64,000 nucleotides of DNA, taken from NCBI RefSeq assembly GCF_000430725.1, contig NZ_KE387204.1, positions 118,023-182,022 on the forward strand, given 5' to 3'. Source of the DNA: Azohydromonas australica DSM 1124 (GTDB taxonomy: Bacteria > Pseudomonadota > Gammaproteobacteria > Burkholderiales > Burkholderiaceae_C). This document shows positions 16,596 through 25,496 of this stretch, one piece after another. Positions within the stretch are counted from its first letter, which is position 1. Each line of letters opens with the position of its first letter. The translations under genes and the position numbers were made by a program. The notes under the pieces are model-generated. The model did not search any database, was not told where the DNA came from, and saw nothing but the letters and a program-made list of their open reading frames with translations.

Positions 16596-17972
16596 ATGGC
16601 CTACTACCAGCGCATCGCCACCGAAAGCTTCACCTTCCCCGACCTGCGCACGCTGCTGGCGCGCGCCAGCCCCGAGCGCTCCGGCGACCGCCTCGCCGGC
16701 GTGGCGGCGGCCTCGGCGCGCGAGCGGGTGGCGGCGCAGATGGCGCTGGCCGAGGTGCCGCTCACGCGCTTCCTGGAGGAAGCCGTGGTGCCCTACGAGC
16801 AGGACGAGGTCACGCGGCTGATCCTCGACACCCACGACGACGCCGCCTTCGCCCCGGTGCGCCACCTCAGCGTCGGCGGCCTGCGCGACTGGCTGCTCTC
16901 CGACGAGGCCACGCCCGAAGTCCTGGCCGCCCTGGCGCCCGGGCTGACGCCGGAGATGGCGGCAGGCGTGTCCAAGCTCATGCGCAACCAGGACCTGGTC
17001 CTGGTCGCGCGCAAGTGCCGCGTGGTCACGCGCTTTCGCGGCACGCTGGGCCTGCCGGGCCGGCTGGCGACGCGGCTGCAGCCGAACCACCCCACGGACG
17101 ACCCGGCCGGCATCGCCGCCGCCATCCTCGACGGGCTGCTGCTGGGCAGCGGCGACGCCGTCATCGGCATCAACCCCGCCGGCGACGACGTGGAGCAGGT
17201 CACGGCGCTGCTGCGGCTGCTCGACGCGGTGATCGACCGCCACCAGATTCCCACCCAGTCCTGCGTGCTCACGCACGTGAGCAACACGCTGCAGGCCATC
17301 GGGCGCGGCGCGCCGGTGGACCTGGTGTTCCAGTCCATCGGCGGCACCGAGGGCACCAACCGCGCCTTCGGCATCGACCTGGCGCTGCTGGCCGAGGCGC
17401 AGGCCGCGGCGCTGGCGCTGGGCCGCGGCCACGGGCAGGTGATGTACTTCGAGACCGGCCAGGGCAGCGCGCTCTCGGCCGGCGCGCACCACGGCTGCGA
17501 CCAGCAGACGCTGGAGGCTCGCGCTTACGCCGTGGCGCGGCGCTTCGACCCGCTGCTGGTCAACACCGTCGTGGGCTTCATCGGGCCGGAATACCTGTTC
17601 GATGCCAAGCAGATCCAGCGCGCGGGGCTGGAGGACCACTGCTGCGGCAAGCTGCTGGGCCTGCCCATGGGCTGCGACGTCTGCTACACGAACCACGCCG
17701 AGGCCGACCAGGACGACGCCGACACGCTGCTGACGCTGCTGGGCGTGGCCGGCGTGAACTACGTGATGGGCGTGCCCGGCGCCGACGACGTGATGCTGGG
17801 CTACCAGAGCACCTCCTTCCACGACGCGCTGTACCTGCGCCGCGCCCTGGGCCTGCGCCCCGCGCCGGAGTTCGAGGCCTGGCTGCAGCGCATGGGTTTT
17901 GCCGATGAGCAGGGCCGGCCCGCCGGGCAGATCCCGGCCGGCTTCGCGCAGGCGCTGCTGCCCCAGCTCTGA
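16596..17972 (+). CDS. eutB: Ethanolamine ammonia-lyase, large subunit
   Basis: A 458-residue protein matching EutB, the catalytic TIM-barrel of adenosylcobalamin-dependent ethanolamine ammonia-lyase, which makes acetaldehyde and ammonia. Recognisable stretches are KLMRNQDLVLVARKC, GLPGRLATRLQPNHPTDD, GINPAGD, QSIGGTEGTNRAFGI, YFETGQGSALSAGAHHG and GLPMGCDVCYTNHAEADQDD. ATG 16596 gives the normal EutB N terminus MAYYQ. eutC follows after 13 bases. No microcompartment, reactivase EutA or permease genes are adjacent, so this is the minimal EutBC form common in Proteobacteria. Confidence 0.96.
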   Translation: MAYYQRIATESFTFPDLRTLLARASPERSGDRLAGVAAASARERVAAQMALAEVPLTRFLEEAVVPYEQDEVTRLILDTHDDAAFAPVRHLSVGGLRDWLLSDEATPEVLAALAPGLTPEMAAGVSKLMRNQDLVLVARKCRVVTRFRGTLGLPGRLATRLQPNHPTDDPAGIAAAILDGLLLGSGDAVIGINPAGDDVEQVTALLRLLDAVIDRHQIPTQSCVLTHVSNTLQAIGRGAPVDLVFQSIGGTEGTNRAFGIDLALLAEAQAAALALGRGHGQVMYFETGQGSALSAGAHHGCDQQTLEARAYAVARRFDPLLVNTVVGFIGPEYLFDAKQIQRAGLEDHCCGKLLGLPMGCDVCYTNHAEADQDDADTLLTLLGVAGVNYVMGVPGADDVMLGYQSTSFHDALYLRRALGLRPAPEFEAWLQRMGFADEQGRPAGQIPAGFAQALLPQL

Positions 17973-17985
17973 ACAGGAGAACGCC

Positions 17986-18840
17986 ATGGCGCAGGACGAC
18001 GCTCCCGACTCCGCCCCGCCGCCGGCCGCTGGCGCCGCGCTCCCGACCACCGCCGATGCCGGCGCCACCGGGCTCTGGACCCGGCTGCGCCGCCATACGC
18101 CCGCGCGCATCGGCCTGCCACGCAGCGGCGTGAGCCAGTCCACCGCGGCGCAGCTGCAGTTCCAGCTCGCGCACGCCCAGGCGCGCGACGCGGTGCACCA
18201 GGCGCTGGACCTCGCCGCGCTGGCGCAAGCACTGCAGCCGCGGGGCCTGCCCCACGTCGCGCTGCACAGCGCCGCGCCCGACCGGGCCACCTACCTGCAG
18301 CGGCCAGACCTGGGCCGGCAGCTGGATGCCGACTCGCGCGAACGGCTGCAGGCGCTGGCGCAGACGACCGGCCCGGCCGCGTCCCCGCGCTTCGACCTCG
18401 CGCTGGTGCTGGCCGACGGCCTGTCCGCCCAGGCCGTGCAGGCCCATGCCCCGGCGCTGCTGGCGGAGCTGCTGCCGCGGCTGCGCGACGACGCCCAGCC
18501 CTGGCGCCTGGCACCGCTCACGCTGGTCGCGCAGGGCCGCGTGGCGCTGGGCGACGAGGTGGGCGAGCGGCTGGACGCCGCGTTGGTGGCGGTGCTCATT
18601 GGCGAGCGCCCAGGCCTGAGTGCCCCGGACAGCCTGGGCATCTATCTCACCTGGGCGCCGCGCGTGGGCTGCGTGGACGCGCAGCGCAACTGCATCTCCA
18701 ACGTGCGCCCGCAGGGCCTCTCGTATGCGCTGGCGGCGCGGCGCCTGGCCTGGCTGCTGCGCGAGGCCCGCGCACGCGGCACCAGTGGCGTGGCGTTGAA
18801 AGACGAAAGCGGGACGCAGCAGTTGCAACTGCAGCGCTGA
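17986..18840 (+). CDS. eutC: Ethanolamine ammonia-lyase, small subunit
   Basis: A 284-residue EutC, which binds the base-off cobalamin together with EutB. An Ala/Pro-rich, poorly ordered N terminus (about 45 residues) is followed by the conserved core: ARIGLPRSGVSQSTAAQLQFQLAHAQARDAVH-type region, LVLADGLSAQAVQAHA, and near the C terminus YLTWAPRVGCVDAQRNCISNVRP. A ribosome site (CAGGAG) precedes the ATG by 6 bases. Translationally close to eutB, one operon. Confidence 0.95.
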   Translation: MAQDDAPDSAPPPAAGAALPTTADAGATGLWTRLRRHTPARIGLPRSGVSQSTAAQLQFQLAHAQARDAVHQALDLAALAQALQPRGLPHVALHSAAPDRATYLQRPDLGRQLDADSRERLQALAQTTGPAASPRFDLALVLADGLSAQAVQAHAPALLAELLPRLRDDAQPWRLAPLTLVAQGRVALGDEVGERLDAALVAVLIGERPGLSAPDSLGIYLTWAPRVGCVDAQRNCISNVRPQGLSYALAARRLAWLLREARARGTSGVALKDESGTQQLQLQR

Positions 18841-18880
18841 AGGCACCGGCGTCGGAATACGGCTTGCCCCTGCGCCGGCC

Positions 18881-20143
18881 ATGCGACCGATACCCCACGT
18901 GGGCAGCCTGGACAGCAGCCTGGCGTTCCTGGCCGATCCCTACCGCTTCATCGGGCGGCATTGCCGTGAGCAGCACACGGAGGTGGTGCAGGCCCGGCTG
19001 ATGTTGCGCTCCACGTTGTGCTTCACCGGCCCGCGCGCGGCGGAGCTTTTCTACAACGAGGGCCTGTTCCTGCGCGGCGGCGCCGCGCCCGAGCCGCTGC
19101 GTGCCACGCTGTTCGGCAAGGGCGGCGTGCAGACGCTCGACGGCTTGCGGCACCGGCGGCGCAAGGCCTACTTCATGCAGGCGCTGGCGCCGGAGCGCGT
19201 AGCGGCGCTGGTGCGGCAGGTGGCACACGAGTGGGAGCACGAGCTCGGCCGCTGGGCGCAGCAGGAGCAGGTGCAGCTCTACGCCGCCCTGCACCCCATG
19301 CTCACGCGCGCCGTGTGCCACTGGGCCGGCGTGCCGCTGCCGCCCGCACAGGTGTCGCTGCGCACGGCGGAGCTGGCGGCGCTGTTCGACCACGCGGTGG
19401 GACCGCCGTTGCGTCACCTGCACGCGCGCGTGGCGCGAGCGGCGCTGGAGTCCTGGCTCGCGCACCTGCTGGCCGAGGCCCGCGCCGGGCGCGTCGAGCT
19501 GGCCGAAGACAGCGCGGCGGCGCAGATCGCGCTGCACCGCGACGAGGAGGGCAACGTGCTGCGCCCGCGCATCGCGGCGGTGGAGCTGATCAACCTGCTG
19601 CGGCCGGTGGTGGCGGTGTCGGTGTTCATCACCCAGTCCGCGCACGCGCTGCACATGCACCCCGAGTGCCGCGAGCCGCTGAGCGAGAGCCTGCTCGGCG
19701 GCGACATGCGCTGGGCGCAGGCTTTCGTGCAGGAGGTGCGGCGCTGGTATCCGTTCTTCCCGGCCATCGCCGCGCGCGTGCGCCACGACTTCGAATGGCA
19801 GGGCTACCACTTCACGCGCGGGCGCATGGCGCTGCTGGACCTGTACGGCACCAACCACGATCCGCGCAGCTGGGAGGCGCCCGACGAGTTCCGCCCGCAG
19901 CGCTTCCTCACCCGCAAGCCCGGCGCCTACGACTTCGTGCCGCAGGGCGGCGCCGAGCCCCATGCGCACCACCGCTGCCCGGGCGAGGGCGTGGCCATCG
20001 CGCTGATGATGCTGTCGCTGGACTGGCTGCTGCACCGCATGCGCTACGAGGTTCCGCCGCAGGACCTGGGCCTGGACATGGGGCGGCTGCCCGCGTTGCC
20101 GCGCAGCGGTTTCGTGATCCAGGGCGTGCAGGCGCTGCCGTGA
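18881..20143 (+). CDS. Cytochrome P450, CYP152-type fatty-acid peroxygenase
   Basis: A 420-residue P450. The haem cysteine is C366 in HHRCPGEG, preceded by the CYP152 hallmark FVPQGG. The I-helix reads LINLLRPVVAVSVF: Arg241-Pro242 replace the usual acid-alcohol pair, as in the H2O2-driven peroxygenases P450 BS-beta and OleT where the Arg binds the fatty-acid carboxylate. At the position that is His in decarboxylase OleT this protein has Gln84 (GGVQTLDG), as in the hydroxylase BS-beta. A 2- or 3-hydroxylase of fatty acids using H2O2 is therefore expected. It follows eutC by 40 bases; a common transcript is possible but no functional link is clear. Confidence 0.88.
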   Translation: MRPIPHVGSLDSSLAFLADPYRFIGRHCREQHTEVVQARLMLRSTLCFTGPRAAELFYNEGLFLRGGAAPEPLRATLFGKGGVQTLDGLRHRRRKAYFMQALAPERVAALVRQVAHEWEHELGRWAQQEQVQLYAALHPMLTRAVCHWAGVPLPPAQVSLRTAELAALFDHAVGPPLRHLHARVARAALESWLAHLLAEARAGRVELAEDSAAAQIALHRDEEGNVLRPRIAAVELINLLRPVVAVSVFITQSAHALHMHPECREPLSESLLGGDMRWAQAFVQEVRRWYPFFPAIAARVRHDFEWQGYHFTRGRMALLDLYGTNHDPRSWEAPDEFRPQRFLTRKPGAYDFVPQGGAEPHAHHRCPGEGVAIALMMLSLDWLLHRMRYEVPPQDLGLDMGRLPALPRSGFVIQGVQALP

Positions 20144-20181
20144 GCGACCCGGCAAACAACACGGCAAGGAGGCCTTGCGCC

Positions 20182-20820
20182 ATGACATCTTTCGATGCGG
20201 TCATCTTCGACTGCGACGGCACGCTGGTGGACAGCGAGCCCATCCTGCTGGCCGCCGTCGAGGAGCAGGCGCTGGCGCTGGGCGTCGCGCCCGCGCTGCT
20301 GGCGGACCTGCACGACATGAAGGGCCAGAGCATGGCGCTGACGCTGGCCACCATCGGCCAGCGCCGCGGCCGGCCGCTGCCCGAGGACTTCGAGGCCACG
20401 GTGCGGGCGCGCATGGCCGAGACCTTCAAGGAGCGGCTGCAGCCCATGCCCGGGGCGCAGGCACTGCTGCGGCGGCTGGCGCTGCCCTTCTGCGTCGCGA
20501 CCAATGGCCCGCGCGCCAAGACCGAGCTGACGCTGTCGATCACCGGGTTGCTGCCGCTGCTGCGCCCCGACCGCATCTTCAGCGCCTACGACGTGGGCGT
20601 CTTCAAGCCCGACCCGGCCCTGTTCCTGCACGCGGCGCGCGCGCTGGGCGTGGCGCCCGAGCGCTGCGCGGTGGTGGAGGACAGCACTTCGGGCGTGCGC
20701 GCCGGGCTGGCGGCGGGGATGCAGGTGCACGTGCTGCGCTCGGCCCAGCCGCTGCCGACGGAGCTGCACGCGCAGGTGCGGCACCTGGAGGCGCTGGAGG
20801 AGCTGCTGGACGCGAGTTGA
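20182..20820 (+). CDS. HAD-superfamily hydrolase, subfamily IA
   Basis: A 212-residue phosphatase-like protein. Motif I is FDCDGTLVDSEP near residue 9, motif II sits in FCVATNG, the motif III lysine in FKPDPALF, and motif IV in VVEDSTSGVRAG. The cap insertion between motifs I and II is helical, as in phosphoglycolate phosphatases and beta-phosphoglucomutases. ATG 20182 has AAGGAGG 14 bases upstream. It lies 38 bases after the P450 gene. The substrate is not predictable. Confidence 0.85.
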   Translation: MTSFDAVIFDCDGTLVDSEPILLAAVEEQALALGVAPALLADLHDMKGQSMALTLATIGQRRGRPLPEDFEATVRARMAETFKERLQPMPGAQALLRRLALPFCVATNGPRAKTELTLSITGLLPLLRPDRIFSAYDVGVFKPDPALFLHAARALGVAPERCAVVEDSTSGVRAGLAAGMQVHVLRSAQPLPTELHAQVRHLEALEELLDAS

Positions 20821-20839
20821 GCCGCGGCCGGCTCGGCCT

Positions 20840-22039
20840 TCAGGCCACCAGCCCCTCGCTGCGCAGCGCCTCGACCTGTTCGGCGGTGTAGCCCAGCCCC
20901 TGCAGCAACTCGCCGGTGTGCGCGCCCAGCGCCGGCGGATGCAGCCGCACCGGCAGGCGCTGGCCGTCCAGCGTGAACGGGCACAGCGTGGTCTTCACCG
21001 TCTGCCCGGCCTTCTCGCCGTCGGGCACCACCACGTCGGCCAGGCCGCCGGTGGCTTGCAGGTGCAGGTCCTCGTACAGGTCTTCCGGGCGGCGGATCGG
21101 CGCGAAGGGCAGCCCGGCCTGCTCGAACAGCGCGGCCAGCTCCGCCGCCGAGCGGTGCGCCAGGCGCTCGCGCAACGTGGCCAACAGCTGGGGCCGCAGC
21201 TTCACCCGGTCGTTGTTGGTCGCCAGCGCCGGATCGGCCTTGAGGTCGCCCAGGCCCAGGGCGTCGCACATCAGGCCCCACTGCGCGTCGCTCACCGCGG
21301 CCAGGAAGACCTGCTCGCCGTCCTTCACCGTGAACACGTCGTACACCGCCCAGGGGCTTTCGCGCGCAGGCATGGGCCGCGGGGGCCGGCCGCTCAGGGC
21401 GTACTGCAGCATGTGCTGGCCCATGAGGAAGACGTTGTTCTCGAACAGCGCCGACTGCACCTCCATGCCGCGTCCGGTGATGCCGCGCTGGATCAGCGCG
21501 CCCATCACCCCGATGGCGCCGAACAGGCCGCCCATGATGTCGTTGACGCTGGTGCCCGCGCGCAGCGGGTCGCCGGGCCGGCCGGTCATGTAGGCCAAGC
21601 CGCCCATCATCTGCACCACCTCGTCCAGCGCGGTGCGATGCTCGTAGGGGCCGGGCAGGAAGCCCTTGTGGCTGGCGTAGATCAGCCGGTCGTTGGCGGC
21701 CGACAGGCTCGCGTAGTCCAGCCCGTACTTCTTCAGCGCCCCGGGCTTGAAGTTCTCCACCACCACGTCGGCGCCCGCGGCCAGGCGGCGCGCCACCTCG
21801 GCGCCCTCGGGGCGGCGCAGGTCGATGCCGATGCTCTTCTTGTTGCGGTTGAACAGCGGGAAGAAGCCCGCGCCGGCGCCCAGCAGGCGCCGCGTGCCTT
21901 CTCCCTCCACCGGCTCGACCTTGATCACCTCCGCGCCCAGGTCGGCCAGCACCAGGCCGCAGGCCGGGCCCATCACCATGTGCGTCAGCTCGACGACGCG
22001 CAGGCCCCTCAGGGGCAGGGGGGCGTTGGCGTCGTCCAT
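20840..22039 (-). CDS. Family III CoA-transferase (CaiB/BaiF)
   Basis: A 399-residue acyl-CoA transferase. It starts PLRGLRVVELTHMVMGPACGLVLADLGAEVIKVEP, the classic family III N terminus, and contains FFPLFNRNKKSIGIDLR, the catalytic aspartate region in VVENFKPGALKKYGLDY, and GGLAYMTGRPGDPLRAGTSVNDIMGG. Such enzymes move CoA between carboxylic acids (oxalate, carnitine, succinate, mesaconate and others). The acid here is unknown. It is at the 3' end of the leftward MCE transporter genes, 13 bases after the lipoprotein, but is not expected to be part of that transporter. Confidence 0.9.
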   Translation of the reverse strand: MDDANAPLPLRGLRVVELTHMVMGPACGLVLADLGAEVIKVEPVEGEGTRRLLGAGAGFFPLFNRNKKSIGIDLRRPEGAEVARRLAAGADVVVENFKPGALKKYGLDYASLSAANDRLIYASHKGFLPGPYEHRTALDEVVQMMGGLAYMTGRPGDPLRAGTSVNDIMGGLFGAIGVMGALIQRGITGRGMEVQSALFENNVFLMGQHMLQYALSGRPPRPMPARESPWAVYDVFTVKDGEQVFLAAVSDAQWGLMCDALGLGDLKADPALATNNDRVKLRPQLLATLRERLAHRSAAELAALFEQAGLPFAPIRRPEDLYEDLHLQATGGLADVVVPDGEKAGQTVKTTLCPFTLDGQRLPVRLHPPALGAHTGELLQGLGYTAEQVEALRSEGLVA

Positions 22040-22052
22040 GCCGCTGCCGTCT

Positions 22053-22703
22053 TCACCGCCCCGCCGCCACCGGCGTGCCACCGCCGGCCGCCACCACCGG
22101 CGCCACGTCCCCCGCCACCCGCCGCAGCAGCTCGCCCAGCACCGCGGCATGGGCCTGCGGCGTGTCGGCGCTGGCCTGCAGGGTGTAGCGGCGCTCGGTG
22201 CGCTGGCGCAGCGTGCCGTTGGCGTCCTGCAGCACGGCGCGCACCTCGGTGAAGAGCTCGCGGCGGTCGCGGCGGTAGTCCAGCGGCGCGAACTCCAGCC
22301 GCAGCGTTTGCGCCCGCGGCTCCACGCCGCCGGCGGTGCACTCGCCTTCGCACAGCGTCCAGCCCGGCAACTGCGCACGCAGCGCGGCGGTCAGCTCGCG
22401 CGTGAGCGCCACCTCGATGCGCTCGGCCCAGAACACGCCCGGCCAGTCGTCCACCACCGTCTCGCCCACACGGAAGCGCACGCGCCGCGCCAGCAGGTAC
22501 TCCGGCAGCACCGGGCGGCGAACGACCAGCACCGGGGCCGCGCTCGCCGCCGCGTCAGGCGGCACGGCCGCCACGCTGGCGCCCGCCGTGCCGGCCGCTC
22601 CCGGCGCGCCCAAGCTCGGCAGCACCAGCAGCGTGGCGGAGGGCGGGGCGCTGGCGCAGCCGGCGAGCAGGCCACTCAGGAGGAGGGCGGCGGTGGCGGC
22701 CAT
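22053..22703 (-). CDS. MCE-transporter-associated outer-membrane lipoprotein (PqiC/ABC auxiliary type)
   Basis: A 216-residue lipoprotein: MAATAALLLSGLLAGC ends in a lipobox with Cys near position 16. The body, with WAERIEVALTRELTAALR and VRAVLQDANGTLRQRTERRYTL, fits the ABC-type transport auxiliary lipoprotein family that accompanies MlaD-like proteins and should help move phospholipids across the periplasm. An ATG at 22838 overlaps the MlaD stop (ATGA) and keeps the frame open, but the 45 extra residues are encoded partly by a repeat-like stem-loop and would place the signal peptide internally. I therefore prefer 22703; the longer start is possible. Confidence 0.8.
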   Translation of the reverse strand: MAATAALLLSGLLAGCASAPPSATLLVLPSLGAPGAAGTAGASVAAVPPDAAASAAPVLVVRRPVLPEYLLARRVRFRVGETVVDDWPGVFWAERIEVALTRELTAALRAQLPGWTLCEGECTAGGVEPRAQTLRLEFAPLDYRRDRRELFTEVRAVLQDANGTLRQRTERRYTLQASADTPQAHAAVLGELLRRVAGDVAPVVAAGGGTPVAAGR

Positions 22704-22744
22704 CGAGGGCCAGCGGGTTTGGCGTGCCTCGACCCTTGCCCTTG

Positions 22745-22771
22745 CCCCTCTCCCGCTTTGCGGGCAAGGGG
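22745..22771. repeat. REP-like stem-loop
   Basis: CCCC-TCT-CCCGC-TTT-GCGGG-CAA-GGGG: nested arms around a three-base loop. Sequences of this type (CCCTCTCCCGC...GCGGG) occur as dispersed intergenic elements in many GC-rich Proteobacteria. Here it sits between the MlaD-like gene and the lipoprotein gene. Confidence 0.45.
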
Positions 22772-22834
22772 AGGCTGACGGGTTGGGCGCTTCGCGGCTC
22801 ACGGCGTCGTGGCTCTGGGCGTGAAGCTCGGTGT

Positions 22835-23827
22835 TCATTGGCGGCGGCGGCCGAAGATGACCGCGTTGGGTTGTTCCTCGATCAGCTCGCTGAACTCGCG
22901 CAGCCCGCGCGCGGCCTGCGACAGGTCGCGCACCGCGGCGTCGAGGTCGCTGCGCAGCGGGGCGCCCGGCTCGGCCAGCTCGCTGACACGGCCCATCGCC
23001 TGCTGCGCCGCCTCGGCTGCGGCGCGCGCGCCGGCCAGCGTGGCCTTCAGCTCGGGCTGCGCGGCGTCCACCGTCTGGCGGCTGGCTTCGAGCAGCTTGT
23101 TGACGTTGGCCAGGCTCGTGGCGGCCCCCACGCGCAGCTCCTCCATCGCCGCGGTGGCCGCGCCCAGCGTGCGCTGGCCCTCGCCGGCCAGGCCGTTGAC
23201 CTGCTTGGTCACGCTGTCCAGCGCCTGGCGCGCGCTCACCACCGTGTCGCGCGTCTCGGCCAGCGTGTCGTTGAGCGTGTTGAGCGTGCTGCGCACGTCC
23301 TCGATCGTCTCGCGCAACGGCAGCTGCGCCACCTGGTCGAACAGCGCGTCGAAGCGGTCGCGCACGGCCGGGATCTCCGGGTAGCGGCCGCCGCTGGCCT
23401 GCGGCGGCGGCGGGGCCTCCTCCACGAAGTCCAGGTCCACCAGCTTCTGGCCGGTGACGAAGCTCTGCGCCACCAGCCGCGCGCGCAGGCCCCGCTGCAC
23501 CAGCGTGGGCAGCGGCGGCGCGGCGGCGGCGCCGTCCGCGTTGCCGAAGCGCACGCTGTCCGGGTTGAGCCGGATGCGCACCGGGATGCGCGCCTCCAGC
23601 GAGCGGTCGTTGACCTCGATGCCGATGTCCTCCACCTGGCCCACGGGCACGCCGCGGAAGGTCACGGGCGCGCCCACGTACAAGCCGGCCACGCCGCCCT
23701 GGAAATGGATCAGGGCCAGCGTCTGCTTGCGGAAGAGGCTGTTGCCGCTGAGCCAGAGCACCGTGGTGACGACCAGCGCCAGCGCACCCAGCGCGAAGGC
23801 GCCGACGAGCAAGGCGTGTTTCTTCAT
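22835..23827 (-). CDS. MlaD-family (MCE-domain) periplasmic lipid-transport protein
   Basis: A 330-residue protein with one N-terminal membrane anchor (residues about 5-27) and an MCE domain (about 38-130, with VTFRGVPVGQVEDIGI and the V.GQKLVDLDF strand), then a long helical region (RSTLNTLNDTLAETRDTV...) that can form a coiled coil. MCE proteins make the lipid channel between inner and outer membranes. Its ATG overlaps the ATPase stop (ATGA), so it is translationally coupled to it. The order permease-ATPase-MCE-lipoprotein marks a Mla/PqiB-like transporter for phospholipid or hydrophobic substrates. Confidence 0.92.
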   Translation of the reverse strand: MKKHALLVGAFALGALALVVTTVLWLSGNSLFRKQTLALIHFQGGVAGLYVGAPVTFRGVPVGQVEDIGIEVNDRSLEARIPVRIRLNPDSVRFGNADGAAAAPPLPTLVQRGLRARLVAQSFVTGQKLVDLDFVEEAPPPPQASGGRYPEIPAVRDRFDALFDQVAQLPLRETIEDVRSTLNTLNDTLAETRDTVVSARQALDSVTKQVNGLAGEGQRTLGAATAAMEELRVGAATSLANVNKLLEASRQTVDAAQPELKATLAGARAAAEAAQQAMGRVSELAEPGAPLRSDLDAAVRDLSQAARGLREFSELIEEQPNAVIFGRRRQ

Positions 23828-24621
23828 GGGTTCATGTCCCGTTGGGGAGGTTCCTCGCGGCGCAGGAAGGCGCGCACGGTCGGATGGGTGGCGGCGTCGT
23901 CGCGCAGCGCACGCGGGCTGCCATGCGCGATGGGCTGGCGGCTCTCGTCGTCCAGGTAGATGCCGTCGTCGGCGATGGCCAGCAGGCTGGGCAACTCGTG
24001 GCTGACCATCACCACCGCCGCGCCGGTGCGCTCGCGGATGTCCAGCACCAGGTCGTCCAGGCGCCGCGCGCTGATCGGGTCCAGGCCCGCCGAGGGCTCG
24101 TCCAGGAACAGCAGCGGCGGCTCCGCGGCGATGGCGCGCGCCAGGCCCGCGCGCTTCTTCATGCCGCCCGACAGCCGCTCGGGCAGGAAGGCGGCGGAGC
24201 TGTCCAGGCCCACCCAGCCCAGCACCTCCATCGCGCGCTCGCGCCGCGCAGCGGGGTCCAGCTCGGTGAGCTGCTCCAGCGGCAGCATCACGTTCTCCAG
24301 CACCGTCATCGAGCTCCACAGCGCCGCGCTCTGGAACAGCATCCCGCAGCGCGCGCGCAGCCGGGCCCGCGTGGCGGGGTCGCTGGCCCAGTAGTCCTGG
24401 CCCTGGTGCAGCACCCGGCCGGAAGCCGGCGGCAGCAGGCCGATCATGTGGCGCAGCAGCGTGCTCTTGCCCACACCCGAGCCGCCCATGACGGCGAAGA
24501 TGGTGCGCGGCGCCACCGTGAAGCTGATGCCGCGCTGGATCAGCCGGGTGCCGAAGCGCATCTCCAGGTCCTGCACCTCCACCACCGGCTGCGGCTGTTG
24601 CGAATGCGGTTGCTGCGCCAT
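23824..24621 (-). CDS. MlaF-like ABC transporter ATPase
   Basis: A 265-residue ATP-binding subunit: Walker A MGGSGVGKSTLL, Q-loop MLFQSAALWSSMTV, ABC signature ERLSGGMKKRAGLARAI, Walker B LLFLDEPSAGLDP and switch histidine MVSHELPS. The SGGMKKR signature and FQSAALW Q-loop are typical of MlaF. ATG 24621 is chosen; a GTG at 24630 overlapping the permease stop is an alternative. It drives lipid movement through the permease and MlaD-like protein encoded beside it. Confidence 0.93.
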   Translation of the reverse strand: MAQQPHSQQPQPVVEVQDLEMRFGTRLIQRGISFTVAPRTIFAVMGGSGVGKSTLLRHMIGLLPPASGRVLHQGQDYWASDPATRARLRARCGMLFQSAALWSSMTVLENVMLPLEQLTELDPAARRERAMEVLGWVGLDSSAAFLPERLSGGMKKRAGLARAIAAEPPLLFLDEPSAGLDPISARRLDDLVLDIRERTGAAVVMVSHELPSLLAIADDGIYLDDESRQPIAHGSPRALRDDAATHPTVRAFLRREEPPQRDMNP

Positions 24622-24626
24622 CGTGC

Positions 24627-25400
24627 TCACAGCCCCAGCGCGTTGGCGAGGATCGCGAAGAGCGAGTCCACCACGATCACGCCCACGATGCTGGCCACCA
24701 CGGCCTGCGTGGTGGCCTGGCCCACGCCGGCGGCGTTGCGCTTGGCGTGCAGCCCGTAGTAGCAGCCCACGATGCCGATGAGCGCACCGAAGGCCACCGA
24801 CTTCACCAGGCCCAGCCCCAGGTGGTTCCAGCCCAGCACGATGGCAGTGCGGTCCAGGTAAGCCTGCGGCGCGAGCTGCAGCATGCCCCCGCCCACCATC
24901 ACCCCGCCCAGCAGCCCGGCCAGGCAGCCGTAGATGTAGAGCAGCGGCAGCAGGATCAGCAGCGACAGCACCCGCGGCAGCACCAGGTAGGGCACCGGGT
25001 CGATGCCCAGCACCTCGTAGGCGTCGATCTCCTCGTTGGCCTGCATGGTCGCGAGCTCGGCGGCGAAGGCCGCGCCGGTGCGCCCGCACATCACCACCGC
25101 GGTGATCACGGCCGCCATCTCGCGCGCCACGGCAATGCCCACCAGGTCCGCCACGTAGATGCCCGCGCCGAACTTCACCAGCTGCACCGCGCCCACGAAG
25201 GCCAGGATCGAGCCCACCAGCAGGTTCACCACCGTGACGATGGGCAGCGCCCGCGCGCTGCTGTCGGTGGACACGCGCGCCAAGTCGCGTGCGCTCAGCC
25301 GGGTGCGCCCGCGCACCAGCGCGACGGCGGCCAGCAGCACCTGGCCCAGGAACGTGACGGGGCGAAGCAGGCTGGCAAGGGAAAGGTGGGGAAGGTGCAT
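24627..25400 (-). CDS. MlaE-family ABC transporter permease
   Basis: A 257-residue inner-membrane permease with five to six hydrophobic segments. MlaE hallmarks are the REMAAVITAVVMCGRTGAAFAAELATMQANEEIDA stretch (conserved E..P/A-T cytoplasmic loop), LGIDPVPYLVLPRVLSLL and the terminal GVGQATTQAVVASIVGVIVVDS. First gene of the leftward permease-ATPase-MCE-lipoprotein operon; the promoter should lie within 25401-25500. Confidence 0.93.
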   Translation of the reverse strand: MHLPHLSLASLLRPVTFLGQVLLAAVALVRGRTRLSARDLARVSTDSSARALPIVTVVNLLVGSILAFVGAVQLVKFGAGIYVADLVGIAVAREMAAVITAVVMCGRTGAAFAAELATMQANEEIDAYEVLGIDPVPYLVLPRVLSLLILLPLLYIYGCLAGLLGGVMVGGGMLQLAPQAYLDRTAIVLGWNHLGLGLVKSVAFGALIGIVGCYYGLHAKRNAAGVGQATTQAVVASIVGVIVVDSLFAILANALGL

Positions 25401-25496
25401 CGGGGCCGGCGCGGCACGACAGCGGCCGCGCGGGGCATGTTACAGACAACTACAAGCGGGTCTTCGCGCCTCCGCGCCCATGAAACCGGCGCAGGC

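Noticed and set aside
16500..18290. Minus-strand open frame over eutBC
   Set aside because: Low-complexity antisense translation; the sense strand encodes clear EutB and EutC.
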